From positions 46,418 through 110,417 of the forward strand of contig CAMWXB010000004.1 in NCBI GenBank assembly GCA_947178125.1: 64,000 bases of DNA. The letters run 5' to 3'. This DNA comes from an uncultured Lachnospiraceae bacterium. Its GTDB lineage: Bacteria; Bacillota; Clostridia; Lachnospirales; Lachnospiraceae. The notes under the pieces were generated by a model, which saw nothing but the letters and a program-made list of their open reading frames with translations, was not told where the DNA came from and searched no databases. Of the stretch, positions 1 through 8,409 are shown one piece after another. A program made the translations under genes and the position numbers. Position 1 is the first letter of the stretch. The number at the start of each line of letters is the position of its first letter.

Positions 1-390
1 GTACTGGGAGTCAATGCGGTCATTATTTGCCTGGCAGGTTTCCTGTTCGGCTGGGATAAGGCCTTATATTCTATTATCTATCAATATGCTTCGACGCAGG
101 TTCTGCAGATACTGTATAAGAGATATCAAAAACAAACGTTATTTATTGTTACCAATAGACCGAAGGATGTGTGTAAAGCAATCAATGAGGTAAGCGGGCA
201 TGGCGCAACGATTCTGGAGGGGGAAGGTTCGTATGAGCATTGTGAGAGGGATATCGTTTACTCTGTCGTATCAAGAGAAGAATGCAAGACAGTGATTCAT
301 TCTGTTAAAGAAGCTGACGCCAGCGCTTTTGTCAATGCGCTGCGGACGGAGGAATTATCGGGGCGGTTTTATCAGAGGCCTAACGAATAG
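1..390 (+). CDS. YitT/DUF2179-family membrane protein, 3' end only
   Basis: The reading frame is open from base 1 and ends at the TAG at 388-390, so the gene starts outside the window; the ORF-track start at 169 is internal. The visible 129 residues begin with the end of a hydrophobic segment (LGVNAVIICLAGFLFGWDKA) followed by a soluble C-terminal domain of about 85 residues. That domain (LFIVTNRPKDVCKAINE, then GATILEGEGSY and YSVVSREE) has the features of the DUF2179 domain that closes YitT-type multi-pass membrane proteins. The molecular role of this family is not settled. A hairpin element begins 10 bases after the stop. The family call is confident, the function is not. Confidence 0.8.
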   Translation, partial: VLGVNAVIICLAGFLFGWDKALYSIIYQYASTQVLQILYKRYQKQTLFIVTNRPKDVCKAINEVSGHGATILEGEGSYEHCERDIVYSVVSREECKTVIHSVKEADASAFVNALRTEELSGRFYQRPNE

Positions 391-400
391 CACAAGAATA

Positions 401-512
401 GGGTGAGAAGAACTTCTAAAAACATTCCGCCAGTGGGCGGAACGTTAAGAAGTTCTACGATTTGCAGAGCAAATCTTTCTCTCCCGACAGAATAGCAAAG
501 CTATTCTGTCAG
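401..512 (+). repeat. Bipartite hairpin element, copy 1
   Basis: Bases 401-485 form a long imperfect hairpin whose outer arms are GGGTGAGAAGAACTTCT and AGAAGTTCT..TCTCTCCC, with smaller hairpins inside. Bases 486-510 form a second perfect hairpin, GACAGAATAGC / GCTATTCTGTC. It lies 10 bases after the YitT stop codon and shares this two-part design with copies at 9441, 22327, 36156 and 40483. It may act as a transcription terminator or a 3' mRNA stabiliser. Confidence 0.75.
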
Positions 513-595
513 ATTGGGGAGCCGCTTCGGAGGGCTTAGGAGTTGTCCGGGCGGGGCGGATAGAGCGTGTTGGTAGTAGTATGTAGAGGATTGAA

Positions 596-2542
596 ATGGA
601 AAAGATTACAAATGAGCAGGTAGAGGCGGCGTGGAAGGTATATCATAAAGCTTTTATGGAAATACCGTATTCCAAACAGAGAAAATTTGTCAAAGGCTGT
701 GAGCATAATATCAAACAGCTGGAACGCCGGATTGCAAGGAAGAAAAAACTGGAAGCACATCAGATTCTGAACGATATGGGGGAACTGCATAAGCGGGCGG
801 CGGATATCGGCTATACAGTCACGAACAGGGACCATAAATTCCGCAATTATTATAAACATGCCCTGCGCAGGCTGATACAGCTGGATTTGTCTTTCCTGCG
901 GATGATGGCGCCGTCCTCTTCGTATATGGAAATCCTGAAGATGGAAGATATCTGCGAACTGCTCCGCTGTAAATCCCTCTATGAGATTTACAAAGACGAC
1001 TATATGCAGTTCATGGTGGGACAGCGGATTGAAGAACTGATGGAGGCGGAACCGGAGAAACAGTATCCGGAAGCGCGCAGTATGCGCAGACATTTTATTC
1101 TGCATATCGGGCCAACCAACAGCGGCAAGACTTATCAGGCGCTGCAGCGGCTGAAACAGGCTTATCAGGGAATTTATCTGGGGCCTCTACGTCTTCTGGC
1201 GCTGGAAGTCTACGATACGATGACGGCGGCCGGCATTCCGTGCAGCATGATCACGGGGGAAGAGAAAATTGTGACGCCGGGTGCTTTTTGCCAGGCATCT
1301 ACCATTGAAATACTGGATTTAAAGGAAATTTATGACATTGCAGTCATTGATGAAGCACAGATGCTGGACGATGAGAACCGGGGAAGCTGCTGGACGAGGG
1401 CGATTCTCGGAATCCGGGCAGAGGAAATCCATATATGCGCTTCACCGATTGCGGAAAAGCTGCTCATACAGATGATCACCCGCTGCGGGGATACTTATGA
1501 CCTGGTGAGGCATGAACGGAATACGGAACTGGAGTTTCTGCATGCAAAATATGATATGGGAAGAGACGTGGAAAAGGGAGACGCCCTGATCACTTTTTCC
1601 AAGAAAAACGTACTCGCGATTGCGGCAGCGCTGGAAGCAAAAGGAATAAAAGCAAGTGTTATTTATGGGAATCTGCCGCCGAAAACGCGCAGGGAACAGG
1701 TGCACCTTTTTGCGGAGGGATTCAATGAGGTCGTCGTTGCGACCGACGCAATCGGAATGGGTGTCAATCTGCCGATACGAAGAATCGTTTTTATGAATAC
1801 CATTAAATTTGACGGTACGGCCAAGCGACGCATACGCGCAGAGGAAATACGCCAGATTGCAGGCCGTGCCGGGCGTTACGGATTCTATAACACTGGTTAT
1901 GTACAGTCTGTAGTGGACATGGGATATGTCGGCAGGAAGATGCAGGAGCCCTTTCATCCGATGAAAAAGGCGAGAATCGGTTTCCCGGAAGTGCTTCTGG
2001 ATATCAATATGGAGCTCGACGAAATCATTGAAATCTGGGAAAATGCGGGCGGTACGGAACTTTACGATAAGATATCCATGACAGAGAGCGTCCGAAAATA
2101 CCGCTATCTGAAAAACTACCGGAAAGCGGCCGGCTGTATGAAGGATAAGAAACTGCTTCTTTCCCTTATCACCTGCCCTTTTGATATCGGGGATAAGGAA
2201 GTCCTGAAACAATGGCTGAAATATTGCGAGAATCCGGCGGAAGAGAAGGACTGTCCGCCTTATCCGAAAGATGCTTCCCTGGAAGGACTGGAGAGTTATT
2301 ATAAGAAGCTTGACCTGTACAGTCAGTTCGCGGGCCGGGCAAACTGGGTCATCGACAGAGAGGCGCTTGAGGTGAACAGAGAGGCGGCACAGCGGGCAAT
2401 CGGCGTTCTTCTTCGGGAAAATAAGAGACAGTTTGAGAAAAAATGCCAGCTATGCGGAAAACCCCTGTTATGGGACTATCCGTATCGAATCTGCGAGGAC
2501 TGCTTTATGGCGGAAGAGGAAGAAGCGGATGATGAACGGTGA
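596..2542 (+). CDS. Suv3-like DEAD/DEAH-type RNA helicase
   Basis: This 648-residue protein is predicted to be an ATP-driven RNA helicase related to the Suv3 (SUPV3L1) group. Residues 1-165 are a charged helical N-terminal region. Walker A is GPTNSGKT at about 172-179 and the Walker B/DEAD-type box is DEAQ at about 252-255. The C-terminal helicase domain carries ATDAIGMGVNL and motif VI QIAGRAGRYG near 420. A C-terminal zinc-ribbon-like motif, CQLCGK..CEDCF, lies at about 615-635. The GPTNSGKT form of Walker A and the QIAGRAGR motif are typical of Suv3 proteins, which in mitochondria work with RNA-degrading enzymes. The bacterial role is inferred only. It starts at an ATG after a weak GAGGATTG site. 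It appears to stand alone. Confidence 0.85.
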   Translation: MEKITNEQVEAAWKVYHKAFMEIPYSKQRKFVKGCEHNIKQLERRIARKKKLEAHQILNDMGELHKRAADIGYTVTNRDHKFRNYYKHALRRLIQLDLSFLRMMAPSSSYMEILKMEDICELLRCKSLYEIYKDDYMQFMVGQRIEELMEAEPEKQYPEARSMRRHFILHIGPTNSGKTYQALQRLKQAYQGIYLGPLRLLALEVYDTMTAAGIPCSMITGEEKIVTPGAFCQASTIEILDLKEIYDIAVIDEAQMLDDENRGSCWTRAILGIRAEEIHICASPIAEKLLIQMITRCGDTYDLVRHERNTELEFLHAKYDMGRDVEKGDALITFSKKNVLAIAAALEAKGIKASVIYGNLPPKTRREQVHLFAEGFNEVVVATDAIGMGVNLPIRRIVFMNTIKFDGTAKRRIRAEEIRQIAGRAGRYGFYNTGYVQSVVDMGYVGRKMQEPFHPMKKARIGFPEVLLDINMELDEIIEIWENAGGTELYDKISMTESVRKYRYLKNYRKAAGCMKDKKLLLSLITCPFDIGDKEVLKQWLKYCENPAEEKDCPPYPKDASLEGLESYYKKLDLYSQFAGRANWVIDREALEVNREAAQRAIGVLLRENKRQFEKKCQLCGKPLLWDYPYRICEDCFMAEEEEADDER

Positions 2543-2610
2543 GTATATGTTAATAAAATATCAATAGTTATAGTTACGGAAATTTATTAAATGAGCATTG
2601 TGGGCTGGTT

Positions 2611-3294
2611 ATGGTCAAAACGTATATCGTAAATATCAGACAATTGGAAGAAGAAACGGCTTTTCGGGCGGCGCTGCCGTCTGTTTCTTCTTATAGGAGG
2701 CAGAAGATTGCCTCAATAAAGAACGTAAGAGACAGGTGCAGAAGCTTAGGCGCTTCCCTCGCTTTGAATGCGGCTCTGCAGTGCTATGGACTGTGCGAGG
2801 GCTCCATGGAATATGTTCTGGGGAATCAGGGAAAACCGATGCTCCGGGACTACCCGGAAATACATTTTTCCCTGTCCCATGCCGGCGATTATGCCATATG
2901 CAGTATAGGCGCTCAGGAAATCGGAAACGATATCGAACGGGTGCGGCCGGGAAAGCTGCGCGTGGCGGACCGTTTTTTTGCCGAAGCGGAAAAAGAGTGG
3001 CTCTATCAGGCCGACCTGCCAAAAGAGCAGGAAAGCAGGATGTTCCGGCTCTGGACCATGAAGGAAAGCTTTTTGAAAGTAACGGGACATGGAATGTCCC
3101 TGCCATTACGGGATTTTACGGTTTTGGTAGAAGATGAAGGGACGGTCAGACTGCATCAGATGCTGAATAATAACACCTATTATATAAAGGAATATGCTCT
3201 GCCGGACATTTTTCAGGAAACAACAGGATACAAAATTTCTGTCTGCTGCACGACGCTGGATTTTGCGCCGGAACCGGAAGCGGTTCTTTTGTAG
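2611..3294 (+). CDS. Sfp-type 4'-phosphopantetheinyl transferase
   Basis: This 227-residue protein should transfer the phosphopantetheine arm of coenzyme A to a serine of carrier proteins. The two family motifs are present: GNDIERVRP near residues 106-114 (Mg/CoA-binding acidic motif) and WTMKESFLKVTGHG near 148-160 (W..KE..K). An N-terminal half of about 100 residues plus this second half gives the pseudo-dimer length typical of Sfp/EntD enzymes rather than the about 120-residue AcpS. No polyketide or peptide synthase is in the window, so its carrier protein is unknown. The start ATG has only a weak upstream purine stretch. Confidence 0.85.
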   Translation: MVKTYIVNIRQLEEETAFRAALPSVSSYRRQKIASIKNVRDRCRSLGASLALNAALQCYGLCEGSMEYVLGNQGKPMLRDYPEIHFSLSHAGDYAICSIGAQEIGNDIERVRPGKLRVADRFFAEAEKEWLYQADLPKEQESRMFRLWTMKESFLKVTGHGMSLPLRDFTVLVEDEGTVRLHQMLNNNTYYIKEYALPDIFQETTGYKISVCCTTLDFAPEPEAVLL

Positions 3295-3394
3295 GAACTG
3301 CTTTTGCGAAGATGGCACTCCTGTAGAAGTGGTCAGCTTTCGCAGAAATGGATGGTAAACGCATATTTTCAAGACATCTGCACATACTATTCTT

Positions 3395-3521
3395 CATTCC
3401 GGAGCGTTTACGCGACGGGGCGACGCAAATCTCAAATTTGCGTCTGCCATCAATAGAATTTGTGACGTTCCGGCACAAATTCGTGTGTGAAAAATCAGCG
3501 CATCAGTGTGAGTTTTCACAC
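3395..3521 (-). repeat. 127-bp structured repeat, minus-strand copy
   Basis: Read on the minus strand this segment matches 22493-22617 almost base for base: a GTGTGAAAA..TTTTCACAC hairpin, GAATTTGTG..CACAAATTC, then GACGCAAAT..ATTTGCGTC and a CCGGAATG end. Only a few substitutions separate the two copies, and compensating arms keep the hairpins. The ORF-track entry 3146..3478 on the minus strand is created by this repeat and is not a gene. It fills most of the gap between the Sfp-type gene and spoVAD, running against the direction of both. Confidence 0.85.
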
Positions 3522-3591
3522 TATTCTCTAATAAATAACGGTCATTGTGTTTTGCAAGGGCACAGAATCAAGGAAGAAGGAGAGTAGTCAG

Positions 3592-4602
3592 ATGTTGGGA
3601 AAACAGAGCATTCAGTTTCAAAATCCACCCTGTATCGTCAACAGCGGTTCAATCGTCGGAAGCAAAGAGGGACAGGGACCCATGGGAAAGCTGTTCGATA
3701 AAGTAGGGTATGACGATATGTTTGGCGCGAAGACCTGGGAAGAGGCGGAAAGCGCGCTGCAAAGGGAAGCGCTCCAGATCATGCTGGAGAAAGAAAAGAT
3801 AAAAAAGGAAGACATACAGCTTATTTTTGCGGGAGACCTGTTAGGGCAGTCCATCGCCAGCAGTTTTGGTCTCTCATCCTTCCATACGCCGCACATCGGT
3901 CTATATGGCGCGTGTTCGACCTGCGGTCTGTCCATCGGCGTTGGAAGCATGGCTGTGGCCGGCGGTTTTGTGGACAGGGCGGCCTGCGTGACTTCCAGCC
4001 ATTTTGCCAGCGCGGAGAAGGAATTCCGTTTCCCGCTTTCCTACGGGAATCAGAGACCGCTTTCCGCTACATGGACGGTGACTGGAAGCGCTGCTTTTCT
4101 GCTTGCGCCCGGAGATGTCAAGAAGGCGCGCGCAAGAATAGCAGGTGTTACATTTGGCAAAATTATGGATTACGGCATCAAAGATTCGATGAATATGGGG
4201 GCGTGCATGGCACCTGCGGCGGCAGATTCCATTAAACAGCATCTTGCGGATTTCGGCAGGGCGCCGGGGGATTACGACAAGATCATCACGGGGGACCTCG
4301 GCTCAGTGGGGCAGCAGCTTTTGTTCGAATTACTGTCAAAGGACGGCATTGATATCACGAAACAGCATATGGACTGCGGTATGGAGATTTTCGACAGTGA
4401 AAAGCAGAATACCAATGCGGGCGGTTCCGGCTGCGGCTGTGCGGCAGTCATCCTGTCAGCCTATATTTTGAAAAAGATAGAAGAAGGCGTCTGGAAGCGG
4501 GTGCTTTTCCTGCCGACGGGGGCGCTGCTCAGCAAGACGAGTTTTAACGAAGGACAGACGATACCGGGGATTGCGCATGGGATTGTACTGGAGCAGTTTT
4601 AG
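3592..4602 (+). CDS. spoVAD: Stage V sporulation protein AD
   Basis: The 336-residue product matches SpoVAD, a thiolase-fold protein that works with the SpoVA membrane channel in moving dipicolinic acid into the developing spore. Seen here are GSIVGSKEGQGPMG near the N-terminus, FAGDLLGQSIASSFG, the thiolase-like GACSTCGLSIGVG segment, and the C-terminal GGSGCGCAAV and LPTGALLSKTSFNEGQ(T)IPGIAHG stretches. The start is placed at ATG 3592, nine bases after AAGGAGAG, rather than at the track start 3547. Unlike the usual spoVAC-AD-AE arrangement, spoVAC is not present here and spoVAE is 4.4 kb downstream, with unrelated genes between. Confidence 0.92.
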   Translation: MLGKQSIQFQNPPCIVNSGSIVGSKEGQGPMGKLFDKVGYDDMFGAKTWEEAESALQREALQIMLEKEKIKKEDIQLIFAGDLLGQSIASSFGLSSFHTPHIGLYGACSTCGLSIGVGSMAVAGGFVDRAACVTSSHFASAEKEFRFPLSYGNQRPLSATWTVTGSAAFLLAPGDVKKARARIAGVTFGKIMDYGIKDSMNMGACMAPAAADSIKQHLADFGRAPGDYDKIITGDLGSVGQQLLFELLSKDGIDITKQHMDCGMEIFDSEKQNTNAGGSGCGCAAVILSAYILKKIEEGVWKRVLFLPTGALLSKTSFNEGQTIPGIAHGIVLEQF

Positions 4603-4651
4603 AGCATCGGATACAGACCAGATGTAAACCGGATACAGAGGAGAAATACAA

Positions 4652-5371
4652 ATGACAGCCTTTTTTGCGGATTTACTGGACGATTTTTTAAGTCCCGCCT
4701 TTTTGGAAAAGGTGCGCGTCAAATTTCATTATGAAGAAACGCAGGCGGAAGCGTTAAAAGCAGTGGCAGAAGAAATGTACCCGCTGCTGTGCCGGGAGGC
4801 TTTCTGGGAGCGAAGGCGGGCAGAAGGACAGGCAGTGGAACGGGCAGAGGATGAACTTCCCGCGTGCCTGACAAGTCTCTCTGAAACGCAGTATGAGCGG
4901 GTCGTCATGTCGCTTGGAGCCGGACTGGACGCTCTGCAGGAACGCTACAGCGGGCAGGGACGTTTATCGCAAAGCTATATGCTGGAAGTATTGGCCGGGG
5001 AACTGCTGATGCAGGGGTATGGGGCTTATAACCGCTATATTGCGGAGACGACGGTCTGGCATGTTGCACGGTATCATTTTCCAGGCAGCGAAGAAGCTTA
5101 TCCGCTCGAAATGCTGCCTGACCTGCTAAAAGGATTCACCGGACAGGTCACCTGCAACGAGGCTTTCTGTATGATACCCAAAAAGAGCGTCGTATTCGTA
5201 TCGGAACTGACGCAGGATGAAAAGATGCGCTGTGAGGGAATCTGTATTGGTTGTAACAGCGCGCATTGTGCGAACAGGGCAGCTGGTGATTCCCGGGAGA
5301 AACAACTGTGGGCCAGAATGGCGGATGTGCCGCTTGGCTATGGATACAGCCGGATTTTGGGGAAATTGTAG
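4652..5371 (+). CDS. MetH activation-domain-like protein (putative)
   Basis: This 239-residue soluble protein is tentatively assigned to the small clostridial proteins related to the S-adenosylmethionine-binding activation domain of cobalamin-dependent methionine synthase. Support is modest: a helical N-terminal half, a MIPKKSVVFVSEL segment resembling the PEKS-type region of that domain, and a C-terminal cysteine cluster CEGICIGCNSAHC that such stand-alone proteins often carry. It follows spoVAD by 49 bases with an AGAGGAG site. The next gene encodes a Cys-rich domain that in some organisms travels with cobalamin genes, which fits but does not prove a corrinoid link. It could instead be an unrelated Lachnospiraceae protein. 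Confidence 0.45.
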   Translation: MTAFFADLLDDFLSPAFLEKVRVKFHYEETQAEALKAVAEEMYPLLCREAFWERRRAEGQAVERAEDELPACLTSLSETQYERVVMSLGAGLDALQERYSGQGRLSQSYMLEVLAGELLMQGYGAYNRYIAETTVWHVARYHFPGSEEAYPLEMLPDLLKGFTGQVTCNEAFCMIPKKSVVFVSELTQDEKMRCEGICIGCNSAHCANRAAGDSREKQLWARMADVPLGYGYSRILGKL

Positions 5372-5445
5372 AGGAAGGCATTACAGAGCAGGGCATCGTT
5401 CATGGAAAAGTACATCCATTCAAAAGAAAGGAGCTGTGGCGGTCA

Positions 5446-5685
5446 ATGGAAAATTCGTATCGTTTTTTTGAGAACAGGGCATGCCAGTATTTTCCCTGCC
5501 ATAAAGGTCTGGAGGACTTTAACTGTTTATTCTGCTATTGCCCTTTTTACCTGAAGGAGAAGTGCCCGGGCGCTCCTCAGTACATAGAAACGGAACAAAA
5601 AAGAATCAAGGATTGTACGAACTGTACATTCCCGCATCGGCCGGAGAATTACGATGAGATTCTCCGGATTCTGAGAGAAAGCTGA
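5446..5685 (+). CDS. Cysteine-rich small domain protein
   Basis: The 79-residue product is nearly all one Cys-rich metal-binding-type domain: FFENRACQYFPCH near residues 6-18, FNCLFCYCPFYLKEKC, and DCTNCTFPH. This pattern matches the family called cysteine-rich small domain (zf-like), which in some archaea is fused to or placed beside cobalamin biosynthesis enzymes. The start at ATG 5446 follows AAAGAAAGGAGC; the track start 5308 lies inside the previous gene. The upstream extension is open and reads GITEQGIVHGKVHPFKRKE in frame, so a longer N-terminus cannot be fully excluded. A zinc or iron-sulfur site is inferred. Confidence 0.75.
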   Translation: MENSYRFFENRACQYFPCHKGLEDFNCLFCYCPFYLKEKCPGAPQYIETEQKRIKDCTNCTFPHRPENYDEILRILRES

Positions 5686-5730
5686 ATGCCTGTACAGCCA
5701 TGGCGGCATACTGGAAGGAAAGGAAAACGG

Positions 5731-7596
5731 ATGGAACAATTATATACGCGTTGGGGAAGGGATATTGACAGTGAGCATGTTCTTCAGGAATATCCACGGC
5801 CTTTGTTACAACGGAAAAGTTATGTAAACTTAAATGGTTATTGGGAATATGCCATCACGAAAAAATGCCGCGGACCGGAGGTTTACGACGGCAGGATTCT
5901 CGTACCCTTTTCGCCGGAAAGCGTCCTGTCCGGTGTCAGCAGGCAGTTACAGCCGGAGGAATATTTGTGGTATCGTACGAAATTGCCAATAGAATCGGAT
6001 AAGCTGGAAGCGGGTTTCCGGCTGTTACTGCATTTCGGAGCGGTAGACCAGGCGTGTCAGATTTATGTAAATGGGCAGAAGGTGTCGCGGCATATGGGCG
6101 GCTATCTACCCTTTTCTGTGGATATTACGGAATATTGCCGTGGAAACTGTGTACTTTCAGATGGAGATGGGACACTTTGCGGGGGGAGCATCGTAAAGGC
6201 CTGCAAAGCGGGCGGCGCGGCAGCTGCTTCGGAAAGCGAACTGGTGCTCGCCGTGCGGGATTTGAGCGATACGTCTTATCACGCGCGGGGAAAGCAGAAG
6301 CTGAAACGGGGCGGTATGTTTTATACGGCCCAGAGCGGTATCTGGCAGACGGTCTGGATGGAGTATGTGCCGGAAAACTATGTGGAAGAACTGCTGACAG
6401 AGCCGGAATTGTTGACGGGTCCGGGAGCGGCACGGGGAGCCGTGCGGATACGGGTCTGTTCGGCCGCGCAGATGCCCGTTCGGATTCAGGTCCGGGAACC
6501 GGCATTGTATAATCGGAAAATGACCGGTTCCGCCAATGGTATCATAGCGGAAGGGCGCGGTCTTTCCAATCAGGAGATAGAGATTTCTCTGCCGGTCATG
6601 AAACCCTGGACCTGCGAAGAACCTTATCTGTATTATTTTACGGTCACGATGGGGGATGACACGGTAGAGAGCTATTTTGCACTGCGCACCTTTACGATTG
6701 AAAAAGATTCCGCGGGGATTCCGCGTATCTGCCTGAATGGGCAGGTGCAGTTCCAGAATGGTGTGCTCGACCAGGGATACTGGCCGGACGGGCTCTATAC
6801 AGCGCCTTCCGATGAAGCTTATATATTTGATATTCTGGAAATGAAGAAACTGGGTTTCAATATGCTCAGGAAGCATATTAAGATTGAGCCCCAACGCTGG
6901 TATTATCATTGCGACAGGCTCGGCATGGTCGTCTGGCAGGATATGGTGAACGGCGGTTCTTATTATAAACACTGGTTCGTGACCTATGCGGCAACGCTTT
7001 TTTCCCGGAAAAGATGGATGATACGGGATAACTGCCTGCGTCTTCTGTCCCGTGCGGAGCAAAAAGGAAGGCGGGAATTTGTCCGTGAGATGCAGGAAAC
7101 GATCCGGCTGTTGAAAGGCCATCCGAGCATCGCGGTCTGGGTGATTTTCAACGAAGGGTGGGGACAGTTCCATGCGGAGAAGATGACGGAACTTGCAAGA
7201 GCCTGTGACGACAGCCGCCTAATCGACCAGGCCAGCGGCTGGTTCGACCAGGAGGGTGGAAGCCTGCAGAGCATTCATCATTATTTTTTCCAGTTCAGGT
7301 TTTTACCGGAAAAAGAACGGGCTACCGTATTGTCGGAGTTTGGCGGCTACTCCCTGCGCATTCCCGGGCACAGCGCCTGCGAAAAGCTGTATGGATATGG
7401 AACGCATAAGAACGGGGAAAGTCTGAACACGGCTTTTTGGGAGCGGATGCGGAAGATGAAAGAGCAGATTCCCAAGGGGCTGTGTGCCGGCGTCTATACG
7501 CAGCTGTCCGATGTGGAAGAGGAGGTCAACGGGATTTTTACATATGACAGAGAGGTCAGGAAGATAGAGCCGGAAAACGGACATGAGTTTTTTTGA
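5731..7596 (+). CDS. Glycoside hydrolase family 2 protein
   Basis: A 621-residue cytoplasmic enzyme with the GH2 order: sugar-binding jelly-roll domain (about 20-210), immunoglobulin-like domain (about 220-330) and TIM-barrel. The acid/base glutamate is E475 in FNEGWGQF and the nucleophile is probably E536 in LSEFGGYS. FNMLRKHIKIEP and LGMVVWQDM are typical barrel segments. No signal peptide is seen. The substrate is unclear; beta-galactosidase, beta-glucuronidase and beta-mannosidase types are all found in this family. ATG 5731 is chosen because GGAAGGAAAGGA lies just upstream; the track start 5686 overlaps the previous stop region. Confidence 0.85.
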   Translation: MEQLYTRWGRDIDSEHVLQEYPRPLLQRKSYVNLNGYWEYAITKKCRGPEVYDGRILVPFSPESVLSGVSRQLQPEEYLWYRTKLPIESDKLEAGFRLLLHFGAVDQACQIYVNGQKVSRHMGGYLPFSVDITEYCRGNCVLSDGDGTLCGGSIVKACKAGGAAAASESELVLAVRDLSDTSYHARGKQKLKRGGMFYTAQSGIWQTVWMEYVPENYVEELLTEPELLTGPGAARGAVRIRVCSAAQMPVRIQVREPALYNRKMTGSANGIIAEGRGLSNQEIEISLPVMKPWTCEEPYLYYFTVTMGDDTVESYFALRTFTIEKDSAGIPRICLNGQVQFQNGVLDQGYWPDGLYTAPSDEAYIFDILEMKKLGFNMLRKHIKIEPQRWYYHCDRLGMVVWQDMVNGGSYYKHWFVTYAATLFSRKRWMIRDNCLRLLSRAEQKGRREFVREMQETIRLLKGHPSIAVWVIFNEGWGQFHAEKMTELARACDDSRLIDQASGWFDQEGGSLQSIHHYFFQFRFLPEKERATVLSEFGGYSLRIPGHSACEKLYGYGTHKNGESLNTAFWERMRKMKEQIPKGLCAGVYTQLSDVEEEVNGIFTYDREVRKIEPENGHEFF

Positions 7597-7623
7597 ACCT
7601 TTGAATTACTTGTCGTGTAACAA

Positions 7624-7653
7624 TGGACTTTTTTCCTTCTTTTGTGCTATATT
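7624..7653 (+). promoter_or_regulatory. Candidate sigma-A promoter before 75-aa gene
   Basis: TGGACT (7624-7629) and TATATT (7648-7653) are separated by 18 bases. They lie just after the GH2 stop and before the structured leader and the small gene at 7754. Confidence 0.45.
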
Positions 7654-7683
7654 ATTTTACAGGACAAGGACTTGTTCGGTTTT

Positions 7684-7734
7684 CGCGGCAGTTTGTGCTG
7701 ACGTTTACAACGTCCGACACAAACATCGCAGACG
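7684..7734 (+). repeat. Structured 5' leader, probable family member
   Basis: The segment contains GTTTGTG..CACAAAC arms around TGACGTTTACAACGTC and closes with ATCGCAGACGGAGAA. The closing TCGCAGAC and the GTTTGTGC opening resemble leaders at 46019, 62021 and 44030. The downstream gene start is about 20 bases away. Confidence 0.5.
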
Positions 7735-7753
7735 GAGAACATGAGGAAGAACA

Positions 7754-7981
7754 ATGCGCGAAATGGAATTTAAAATGGAGCGGCCCGGCCTGTTAAAAGA
7801 AGGCGACCGCGTAACGGTGACGGAGGGTGTGCTTCCCAGCAATTATTATTATACGATCAATCCTTCCCTTGCGATGTCGGGAAATTTTCCTTTTTCCGAA
7901 AGAATGCTGGAGCGGGAGGGAGAAGTTCTCGAGATCATCGAAAATGACAGGGGATTTTATGTGAAAGTGCGGTTCGGGTAG
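7754..7981 (+). CDS. Small hypothetical protein, possible nucleic-acid or SH3-like fold
   Basis: The 75-residue protein is not recognised with certainty. It reads GDRVTVTEGVLPSNYYYTINPSL.., then LEREGEVLEIIENDRGFYVKVRF, which suggests a small beta-barrel with the alternating pattern of KOW/SH3-like domains. It has no signal or membrane segment. It has its own candidate promoter at 7624 and a structured leader, and ends 50 bases before ridA. The start follows GAGGAAGAACA. No function is proposed. Confidence 0.7.
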   Translation: MREMEFKMERPGLLKEGDRVTVTEGVLPSNYYYTINPSLAMSGNFPFSERMLEREGEVLEIIENDRGFYVKVRFG

Positions 7982-8031
7982 TATATCATATAATAGAACG
8001 AACGCAATCTATACGAAAGGTGGACAAGAAT

Positions 8032-8409
8032 ATGTTAAAAAAAGTAGCAACAGACAAGGCGCCGGCGGCAATCGGTCCGTATTCGCAGGGAATCATCGCA
8101 GATAAGATGCTGTTTGCATCCGGACAGATTCCGATTGACCCGGCATCCGGCGAGATTACCGGAGAGGATATCACACAGCAGGCGGAGCAGGTCATGAAAA
8201 ATGTAGGCGAAATCTTGAAAGCGGCCGGCACAAATTATGAGAACGTGGTGAAGACCACCTGTTTTCTTGCGGAAATGGCTGATTTTGCAGCATTTAATGC
8301 GGTTTATGAGAAATATTTTACAGAAAAACCGGCAAGAAGCTGTGTTGCGGTAAAACAGCTCCCGAAAGATGTTTTGTGCGAGGTGGAAGTCATTGCGTTC
8401 CTCGGATAG
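8032..8409 (+). CDS. ridA: RidA-family reactive intermediate deaminase
   Basis: The 125-residue protein matches the RidA/YjgF/UK114 family, trimeric enzymes that hydrolyse reactive enamine/imine intermediates formed by PLP enzymes. Seen are the opening APAAIGPYSQGI, LFASGQIPIDPASGEI, VVKTTCFLAEMADFAAFNAVYEKYF, the PARSCVAVKQLPKD segment bearing the conserved arginine, and CEVEVIAFLG at the end. Length and motifs are complete. ATG 8032 is chosen over the GTG at 8020 because GAAAGG sits 11 bases ahead. It overlaps aroK by 17 bases, implying co-expression. Confidence 0.92.
   Translation: MLKKVATDKAPAAIGPYSQGIIADKMLFASGQIPIDPASGEITGEDITQQAEQVMKNVGEILKAAGTNYENVVKTTCFLAEMADFAAFNAVYEKYFTEKPARSCVAVKQLPKDVLCEVEVIAFLG

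Noticed and set aside
3146-3478. Minus-strand 110-residue ORF between the Sfp-type gene and spoVAD
   Set aside because: Created by the 127-bp repeat and antisense sequence of the Sfp-type gene.
6157-7173. 338-residue minus-strand ORF
   Set aside because: Shadow of the GH2 gene, with no recognisable domain.
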